A DNA stretch of 64,000 bases from Mariannaea sp. PMI_226 (taxonomy: Eukaryota; Ascomycota; Sordariomycetes; Hypocreales; Nectriaceae): positions 1,798,001 through 1,862,000 of the forward strand of contig JANFOG010000002.1 in assembly GCA_024336345.1 (NCBI GenBank), written 5' to 3'. Positions 55,966 to 64,000 of the stretch are shown here, piece by piece. The translations under genes and the position numbers were made by a program. How positions within the stretch are numbered: the stretch's first letter is position 1; each line of letters begins with the position of its first letter. Under the pieces are notes generated by a model. The model saw only the letters and a list, made by a program, of their open reading frames with translations. It was not told where the DNA came from and searched no databases.

Positions 55966-57559
55966 ATGAGAGGCAGCAAGGCCTTGACCGTGGTCATCAA
56001 GCTTGGTGTGTACATAATCCTTGCTCAATCCTTCAAAAGGCTGTGCTGCTCGCTAACCCAGTCTTCTACAGGAACGAGTTCCATCGTTGATGAGAAAACT
56101 CACGAGCCTTTGTTACCAATTCTTACTCTCATTGTTGACACTGCCGTCAAATTGCGCAAGGATGGCCATAGAGTCGTTATTGTCTCATCAGGAGCCATTG
56201 GAGTTGGTCTTCGCCGCATGGATGTCGAAAAACGACCAAAGCACCTAGCTCAGCTACAGGTACGACGACAAAAGACATATGAGACAAATAAGACCTCGGC
56301 AAACCAATCTTCCATGTGCTAACCATTTCATAAAAGGCATTAGCAGCGATCGGCCAGTGTCGATTGATCAGACTATGGGATAGTCTCTTTGACCATCTCA
56401 GACAACCTGTCGCTCAAATTTTGCTCACTCGCAATGATATCGCCGATGTACGTACAATGATATCCCTTCATCCGTGTCATGCCATGGAAACTTACACTGG
56501 CCAATAGCGAACGAGATATTTCAATGCCCAGAACACTTTCAATGCCCTGCTTGAACAGGGAGTTATTCCTATTGTCAATGAGAATGACACCCTGGCAGTA
56601 TCCGAAATCAAGTTTGGCGATAACGATACCCTTTCGGCCATTACAGCAGCCATGATCCATGCTGATATGCTGTTCCTCATGACCGACGTCGACTGCCTCT
56701 ATGACAAGAATCCTCGTTCCAACCCAGATGCCCAGCCCATCGAGGTTGTGGAAGATATTTCAGCTTTACAGGCTGATGGTATGTACATTTTCTCATGTCT
56801 CCTTTGCTCTTCTAGAAACATGCACTGACACATCTCACAGTCTCGAGCGCCGGCTCAGCTCTTGGTACTGGTGGAATGTCCACCAAGATTATTGCTGCCC
56901 GGCTAGGAACTTCAGCAGGAGTGACGACAATAATCACCAGATCATCCAACCCTGGAAACGTGCTTAGCATTGTGCGCTATCTCCAATCACAACAATCCCC
57001 ATCCTCCCTTCCTGCGGATGAGAACGCCGAGGTGCCTCTTTCGCGATCGACGTCATCTCTGAAACTATCCACTCCATCTTCATCAGAGGACGTGAGTGTT
57101 CCCCTACACACACGGTTTTTGCCCTCGAACGAACCAATTCGAGATCGGCATTTCTGGCTACTACACACTCCGAACCCACATGGCACTTTGTACATCGACA
57201 CAGGAGCATACAAAGCTTTACTAGGAAAGGCCGGCCTGCTCCCCGTGGGAGTTGTCGATGTCGAAGGCAATTTCGCCCAACAAGAAGTGGTGAGACTGGT
57301 AATTGTCCAACGACGATCAACCCCTGGCCCAGATGGGAAGATGTGGGAAGGAAGACCAGAAGAAGTGGGAAGGGCATTGGTCAACTACGCAGCCGCCGAA
57401 ATTGCGAGGATCATGGGACACCAGAGCGTAGATATCCAGTCCATACTAGGCTATGCTGACAGCGAGTACGTGGCACATCGCCAACATGTTGGCTTCTTTA
57501 GAAGAGAAAGCAGACCTGTCACTCCCACTCGGGAAATCAACAGAGCTATAATGGAATGA
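55966..57559 (+). CDS. PRO1: Glutamate 5-kinase (proline biosynthesis)
   Basis: This enzyme phosphorylates glutamate to gamma-glutamyl phosphate, the first step of proline biosynthesis, in the cytosol. Five exons were derived: 55966-56005, 56072-56259, 56337-56447, 56508-56778 and 56841-57559, giving 442 residues. The first exon is only 40 nt and ends inside IKLGTSSI. The amino-acid kinase domain shows [41 protein letters not shown] and [16 protein letters not shown] Ser-rich linker of about 50 residues separates it from a C-terminal PUA domain ([26 protein letters not shown]). The PUA domain is present as in most microbial enzymes but the linker looks long. Feedback inhibition by proline is known for the family. 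Confident. Confidence 0.94.
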
Positions 57560-57757
57560 ACTAAAGCAACAATAAAAGGAGGAGCTGCGACAAGGGATAT
57601 ACGAAAAATAGATTTTGAGGCAAGCAAGCAAAGACAGCGTCGATTCTTTCTATATGCATATCTGATTGATTCAAGTCTTGATTGACCCCCAAAACGCCAC
57701 ACACATGAGTAAACACCCTAACGCCAGAGATTCTTCTTCATAAAACTCCAAGCACAT

Positions 57758-58406
57758 TTAGCCAGTGGCAAACAAGTTATCCTCGTCACGGAGATACTCT
57801 CCGCAATCCGCTTGTCGAAAGCATGTAATACCAGTGGGATCCAACCTTCTAGCCTCTGCGGTGCTTCGCGCAGTAACACCGAAGCCCAATGGCGTGTCGT
57901 TCATGCTGTAGACGACGACACCCTGGTGCTCGGGGCAATCATCAGACCAGCGGCCAACGTGCGCCTTGACGACGTTGCCGCCGTAGAGGAAAGGCATGGT
58001 TCCGTTCTCCTTGACCCAGATCTTGTAGCGAGCATGCTCGGCGAGGATGGGGAGCGCAGTGACGTGGAGGCGGAATTTGCCAGACTTGGTGAATTTGCCT
58101 ACAGATATCAAAAAAAGGTTAGCGACAGGCCAGACATTGTTATGCGAAACTGTGTTTTTGTTCTTTGGGGGGCAACTCACCGACGCAGGTACCGAGAGAC
58201 AGAAGCTTTTCACGCGCGATGGAGGTGGCGATGTTGGCAAGAGACAGACGGACGTAGAATACTCGATCCCTCACAAGTCTGAAGACATGGCGGTCCGCAT
58301 TGGGCGAGTCGTCGAGGGGTGCGATGAGGTTCTTAAGGGAGTTGCCCGTGTAGTTGGCCAACTTCTCGAAGAGGACCTTCGTCTCGTTCTCCGTAAGGGG
58401 ACGCAT
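57758..58406 (-). CDS. NIP7: NIP7, 60S ribosome biogenesis factor
   Basis: Nucleolar factor required for 27S pre-rRNA processing and 60S subunit assembly. Two exons were derived: 58406-58181 and 58098-57758, giving 188 residues (yeast 181). The N-terminal Nip7 domain (MRPLTENETKVLFEKLANYT) is followed by a PUA RNA-binding domain containing KYKIWVK-like KIWVKENGTMPFLYGG and NVVKAHVGRW. It ends with family-typical QADCGEYLRDED. The junction restores GTCVGKFTKSGKFRLHVTAL. Only 198 bp separate its stop from the stop of PRO1. Confident. Confidence 0.95.
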
Positions 58407-59188
58407 CTTGCAGATTTATGCAGGGTACTCCTGTGGGAGGAATTGAGGTAGTTGGAGATAGAAGCTTGAGAGTGCCAAGCTCAGTGTCTAAGAGGAAGCT
58501 TCTTCTCTCTGGACGACGTGATGGGGCTGAGAATTTGAGTTGAGAAGCTCTCGTCGCGAAATAGTATGTATGGATGGAGTCGGAAAAAAAAAGTTGCCAG
58601 GAGCTGATAAGTTATCTTATCGAGAGAGTGGGGTCTGTTGTGGCTGGTGTTTCGACCTCATGAATGGAGTACCTAGGTACTTTAGGTACCCTGCACTCAT
58701 GACAAGACCTCAATCGCTGGAGAACAAATGCCTTCTCGTAGTCATGATCTGTATACAGGCACTGGGATGGAAAGTTCCCGAGTATGTCGTTACTCTATAC
58801 CATGATTGGCATTTACTCCTTGTCATCTTCTCGAGCCTACTGTGGCGACATGACTTGCGAAACACACACCTCGATCAATGAAAGCAGAGGGGCAAGAGGA
58901 TTCATAGAGGGGTAGTGAGACTAAGTACTACCGATGTACGTGTCTGGACCTCGTTTGTGTCCAGGAACCCTGTAACTCCCCCCAGGAATCACCATCCCTC
59001 CACTAACATCCGACGTGTTTGTGCAGTAACATTTTGAAAACTCCCTATGCGTGACCCAAGAACAATGTGTGGCACTATATCGACGAATTCACCCTCTGCT
59101 CTACTGTGCTATTACTTACCCCCATGGCCATACTAAGATCATGCCTAGGTGCCTTATTAGGTAACGAGATTCCGTTGGCTCAGATGCC

Positions 59189-59221
<33 letters not shown>

Positions 59222-59512
59222 CATTGAGCCATGTCCGAGGGTAAGGTACCTCTACCTATCTCACCTTAACCTTACCGTGAGTCAACCGTCTGCATCAAGA
59301 TCTCTCTACCTGGCAGTACGGAGTACCTCACCCCACCCTGAATCAGAATCAGTTGCCCCAGCCCTGCAGCGTGAGTCGCACCTTTTTCCCCCACCATCCA
59401 CAACCGTCCACCACCGTCCACCAACGTCTATTGAGGGAAGGGAAGTGCGTGAGTCACCAGCTCCAAAGCCGCACTTTGTTCCTTTCTCGACCCATCGGGA
59501 ATATTTTAGTGG
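58407..59512. promoter_or_regulatory. Divergent promoter region of NIP7 and GRS1
   Basis: It contains TACCTAGGTAC words near 58670 and a poly-A tract near 59189-59217. No gene was recognised; open frames here arise from simple sequence. Confidence 0.5.
59189..59217 (+). repeat. Poly(A) tract of 29
   Basis: An uninterrupted A run lies about 300 bp upstream of the GRS1 start codon, likely within the promoter. Confidence 0.8.
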
Positions 59513-61794
59513 ATGAAGCCAATTCGTCTCCCCTCGTTCTCCGCCTCCCTCACTACCGCATCGTCAACTTCGAGATTGACTGCAACCTCGCCCTTGTTGT
59601 CATTGAGGCTCCATAGGTTTACGGCTTGCGTCGCCAGACGACCACCTCCCCGCTCTAACCCTTCCCGCAGCTTTGCAACCTCGCAAGCGTTCCAGGCTTT
59701 TCAAGCCATCAAGCCACAGAAAAAGAAGAAGCTAGGCGACATCATGTCTTCTACTGCGACAACCCTCAAGGGTCAGCCCCTCGACAAGGCTGTTCTCGAT
59801 ACCATGCTACGTCGACGATTGTTCTACACCCCATCCTTCGAGATCTATGGTGGTGTTGGAGGTCTTTATGATTACGGTCCTCCTGGCTGCTCCCTCCAGG
59901 CCAACATTGTTGACACATGGCGAAAGCACTTTATCCTGGAGGAGGATATGCTGGAGGTGGACACCACTGCTTTGACCCCCCACGATGTCCTGAAAACCAG
60001 TGGTCACGTCGACAAGTTCGCCGACTGGATGTGCAAGGATCCTAAGAACGGTGACATTCTTCGTGCTGATCACTTCGTCGAGGCCATCCTCGAGGCACGA
60101 TTGAACGGTGATAAGGAGGCTCGTGGCATCAAGGTCGAGGAGAAGGAGGAAGACCCTAAGAAAAAGAAGCGCAAGGCCAAGACTGAGGCTGTCAAGCTTG
60201 ACGATGCAGTTGTCCAGGAGTATGAGGAAGTTCTCGCCAAGATTGATAACTATGGTGGCCCCGAGCTTGGTGAGTTGATCAAGAAGTATGACCTCAGGAA
60301 CCCTGCTACTGGCGTGCAGCCCTCGGAGCCCGTCTCCTTCAACCTCATGTTCCAGACCACCATCGGTCCCAGCAGCAACTACCCTGGCTACTTGCGCCCA
60401 GAGACTGCCCAGGGTCAGTTCCTCAACTTCGCCAAGCTCCTCGAGTTCAACCAATCTCAGATGCCCTTTGCTTCTGCCTGCATTGGAAAATCCTACCGAA
60501 ATGAAATCTCCCCCCGCGCAGGTCTCTTGCGTGTGCGAGAGTTCCTGATGGCTGAGGTTGAGCACTTTGTTGACCCCGAAGGCGGCAAGAAGCACACCCG
60601 ATTCCATGAAGTCGAAGATCTCGAGCTTGTTCTTCTCGACCGCGATACCCAGCTGGCCGGCAAGACTGTCACTAGAAAAATCAAGATCGGCGAGGCCGTC
60701 AAGTCTAAACTCGTTGACAACGAGACTCTGGGCTATTTCCTTGCCCGTATCCATCTTTTCATGAAGCGCATTGGTATCGATGAATCTAAGATGCGTTTCC
60801 GTCAGCATATGGCCAATGAAATGGCCCACTATGCCACTGACTGTTGGGATTGCGAGTTGTTTACCACTTCTGGCTGGATCGAGTGTGTCGGCTGTGCTGA
60901 TCGAAGTGCTTACGATCTGACCGTACACGCCAACAAGACTGGTGCTCCCCTAGTTGTCCGCGAGCGACGTGAGGTGCCTTTGGTCATTGAAGAGTGGCAA
61001 ATCGACATTGAGAAGAAGAAGTTCGGCCCCCTTTTCAAGAAGGATGCCAAGACCGTTGAAAGTGCACTTCTAGCTACTTCGCAGGAGCAGCGTGAGAAGT
61101 TGGCCAAGGAACTGACTGAGACTGGCAACATCAGCCTGGAAGTAGCTGGTGTTGGTGCCGGCAAGGTCCAGATTGGCAAGGACTGCATTGTCATTGAGTT
61201 CCGTAAGCGCGTAGAGAACACTCGCGAATACACTCCTAATGTCATTGAACCCTCATTCGGTATTGGCCGAATTTTGTACTCGCTGATGGAGCACTGCTTC
61301 TGGACTCGTGGTACTGAGGGTGGTGACGAGGCTCGTGGTGTAAGTTCCATCCATGTTGATTCTGAGAGAATAATGACCCTAACATCTTTTTCTAGGTCTT
61401 GTCTTTCCCTCCAACCGTGGCCCCTACTAAGGTTCTCCTTGTTCCTCTTTCCACCAACGAGAAGTTCCGGCCCATGCTGAGAAAGCTATCTCAGCGCCTG
61501 CGCACCGCTGGTGTCTCCAGTCGTATCGATGATTCGTCTGCCTCTATTGGAAAGCGCTACAGCCGAAATGACGAGCTCGGTACTCCTCTCGGCATCACCA
61601 TCGATTTCCAGACAGTCCAGGATGGCACAATCACGCTCCGAGATCGTGATAGTACCAACCAGGTTCGTGCTGATGAGGATAAGATCATCGAGGCTATCAA
61701 GACCCTGGTCGACGGAAGCAAGACCTGGGCTGATATTGAGGCCGAGCTCCCCAAGTTTGAGGGTCAAGAGGTTGACGTGGTGGTTTCACAATAG
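59513..61794 (+). CDS. GRS1: Glycyl-tRNA synthetase with two potential starts (mitochondrial and cytosolic forms)
   Basis: This class II synthetase charges tRNA-Gly. Two exons were derived: 59513-61339 and 61396-61794. The first ATG gives 741 residues with an Arg/Ser-rich N-terminus (MKPIRLPSFSASL... RSFATSQ) typical of a mitochondrial presequence. A second in-frame ATG at 59744 (MSSTATTLKGQPLD) gives a 664-residue form. The synthetase body shows GGVGGLYDYGPPG, LRPETAQGQFLNF, RNEISPRAGLLRVREF and the class II motif 3 region EPSFGIGRILY. The C-terminal anticodon-binding domain (PTKVLLVPLSTNEKFRPM) is encoded in exon 2. Dual targeting from one gene is known for yeast GRS1; here it is inferred from the two starts. 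Confidence 0.95.
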
Positions 61795-64000
61795 AACAGA
61801 GGTGGCATAGAGACAACGTAAAAATAATAGACGACCTCGGGATTTGCCTTCAGGCGTCGGTGATTAAGTACACAGTTTAACTATGCTGATGGTGATGACG
61901 ATGTCATGAACGTTCAACGTGCAGGTCCCAAATATTCTTCTTTAAAGAAACACGGTAAAAATTGCGTCTTCGAGACCTGCTTCAGGTCAAGCCACCCAAT
62001 TTCAGCGTGTGTCGATATCATTGAATACTACAACTTGGTATTCATGGATCCCCATAATGCAACCGATATCGTGATCAAGTCATTTTTAGTCATATGTTAA
62101 GGAATATGAACCTAATTTAGCTCTTCTGGATGCAGCTTTACCAATGTTATGTGGGGTATATATTAAACCAGTGAGTGAAGTAAAAGGGTATTAGCTAAGT
62201 AAGAAGATGCCTTATTGAGGGCCAAACATCTTTGGTTGCCTGACCTGACCTGACCTCAAAGAAAAGACACAGACCACTTCGGCCCGAGAGCAGTCTTGGG
62301 GCCACCTCAGCAATGCCTGGTGTTATTCTTGGAGTCATCTCCGGATGAGTAGTCTGGAGTGTGCCGGGAATTCATGATCCAGGGATGAGAGAGCCCCTTG
62401 GCAAGTCGTAACTGTTATGTCGTATTGTGCAGTAAAGGCGTGTAAAAAGGGAGCTTTGGTTTGTTTGGCAATACTCAAGGGGTTTCGCTGCAACCCATGC
62501 TTGCTCCCACTAGAACGGGTGCATACATACATAGTAGTCCCCGGCGGGGGCAGTTCCAAGAATTTATCTGCTTCACTTCGCTGGCTGAACATGTTCCTTC
62601 CTTCGGAAATGGCGGGTAGGTATAAGGAAGAAGGACTTGGTTATTAATGTACCCCCCGGGGGGGGGGAGGTTGATCTGGGTTCTGGAACGCTGCAGCATG
62701 ACGACGAATAACTAGCGCTTCCCTTGTTTCGTCGGCGGGTCCGGCCTTTTGAGCTCCAGGGGTTCAAACCCATTTTGGTGACACTATTTACTATTGTACA
62801 TGCGCCTGGGCGTTCTTTGAGACAGAAGTATCCTTGCGTATTCTTCATCCACCAAGGCTGGCTTACCACCCTGCCCGTTGGCCTGAAAAGGTGACTACGG
62901 GTAATGACAGCGGGATCGATGGATTAGTGGGTAGATGGATGACTGGTCAGGCAGAAGAGAGAACGACGCGACATGTTTCTACCTTAAGGCAATACCGATG
63001 CTCCTCTTCGGGGTCTTGGTCTCAGCCTCGGTCTCAGTTCCGTATGCATTTCCTTTTGAGATGGGCTCTATAGCTGCCAGTGCCAGCTGAGTTTGTGATG
63101 TCTCAGAACCACAGAATGAGATGTGCATAGCATGCAAGATGATTACTTGGGCCTTGGCCCATTCTGCTTGGACAATATTGACGCTCAACAGAAACAGTGA
63201 AGGGAGATATCAAAGAGTGAGTGCAAAAATATTCTTTGACCCTCAGTCAACTATCCCACTGGGTGATCGCCATAGTGATGTTATCCAAGAGCACAACCAA
63301 CCAACAAAGAATAAAGATGTATGGCTTTGCTGTTGGATCTGGGGACAGTGGTTCTCGGAGGCTCCGGTGAAAGGCTTTGTTTCTCGATGTGGGCTGTTAC
63401 TGGAATGGAGGAGGGGAGGTCTGATCCACACGAACTGTGGAAGATCTAACTGGTATTTTGTAGTCTGGGTAGCTGAACGTTTGCTCTTTTGACGTTATCA
63501 GGATCGGATACGTTCAGTTCTGAGGTGTCGATCAAAGCAGGTCGGCTGTGCCAGAGATGCAGACAAAGGCTTTGCTATGATAATGACGATGAGAAACAGG
63601 GCTTATTTGGGGAGAGCAGCGTCATTCTCTGAATGGAATGGATGCATTGTGATACATGAGCAGGGGCGAAGCCAATGTTTGGGACCTGGTAGAATGAGAG
63701 ATATTGAATGCTAATGTAAACTTCTAAGAAGCGAAGCCGTAAGTTACGTAAGTTAGAATGTAATTGTGTCTCCCTGCTCGATACCATACCTACCTTGGAC
63801 TTCCTCTTCCTTCCTTTCGGTAGACCTCTTGAGATCGTTCCTACCTTAGCTGCCAAGGTAGGTACACATGTCCCATAATGGATAATGGCTTCGAAAAGCT
63901 TGGGTGGGAGCCTTCCGGGAAGGCAAAGTAGGTAACCAGGTAACTTGCTGACTGCTCAACTGCCTTACCAACCTTGAGTAGTACTCCTACTCCCATACGG
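61795..64000. other. Intergenic region to window end, no gene recognised
   Basis: The left end is the GRS1 3' flank. A (CTGAC)n stretch at about 62240-62256 and G-rich runs near 62650 are present. GTAGGTA-type words cluster at about 63780-63960. The short open frames have no protein character. The gene beyond the right edge is not visible. Confidence 0.55.

Noticed and set aside
59807..60928. Minus-strand open frame of 373 codons
   Set aside because: It is antisense to the conserved glycyl-tRNA synthetase body and shows no domain; it is a shadow caused by codon bias.
62750..62785. tRNA-like B-box (ggggttcaaaccc)
   Set aside because: No matching acceptor, D or anticodon stems could be drawn at the required distances.

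Overview
The window is nuclear DNA of a filamentous ascomycete, most likely a Sordariomycete and possibly of the order Hypocreales. Genes are spaced 0.2-4 kb apart on both strands. Introns are short (about 50-95 nt) with GTAAGT/GTGAGT-type donors and CTAAC/CTGAC-like branch sites. Many encoded proteins have long Ser/Pro/Gln-rich disordered stretches, and intergenic DNA is strewn with TACCTAGGTA-type words. The order is inferred from protein style and these words; I could not run a search. 

Left third (1-24.6 kb): a three-KH RNA-binding protein (-), a 3.9 kb gene-free stretch, a protein with AP-1/GGA ear-binding motifs (-) divergent from a TBC1D5-like Rab GAP (+), a vacuolar-type MFS amino-acid transporter (-), 3.6 kb of microsatellite-rich DNA, a disordered polyQ protein with a C-terminal zinc finger (+), a basic Ser/Thr-rich protein with a helical C-terminus (+), and 6-phosphogluconolactonase (-). 

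Middle (27.9-48 kb): a SMYD-like SET/MYND methyltransferase (+), a calponin-homology/coiled-coil protein (-) divergent from a complex I assembly factor of the NDUFAF2 family (+), an unrecognised probable nuclear protein (-), a CBM48 protein with a putative C-terminal membrane tail (+), the mitochondrial DEAD-box helicase MRH4 (+), a seven-exon secreted Cys-rich protein (+), and a disordered charged protein with a KEN box (+). 

Right (48-61.8 kb): TIP41 (-), an orphan Cys-rich reading frame interrupted by an in-frame TAG (+), Aurora kinase (+), ATP23 metalloprotease (-) divergent from glutamate 5-kinase (+), and NIP7 (-) divergent from glycyl-tRNA synthetase with two potential starts (+). The last 2.2 kb looks empty. 

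Most genes are unrelated housekeeping functions: translation, ribosome biogenesis, mitochondrial assembly, mitosis and PP2A/TOR signalling. I see no biosynthetic cluster, transposon, tRNA, rRNA or CRISPR array. The most unusual loci are the CBM48 tail-anchor gene, whose last intron if retained would yield a form without the tail, the secreted Cys-rich protein with a glycine-rich hydrophobic helix, the TAG-interrupted orphan, and the proteins with ear-binding and KEN motifs. Exon coordinates were derived by hand from splice signals and reading-frame continuity. UTRs are not delimited.
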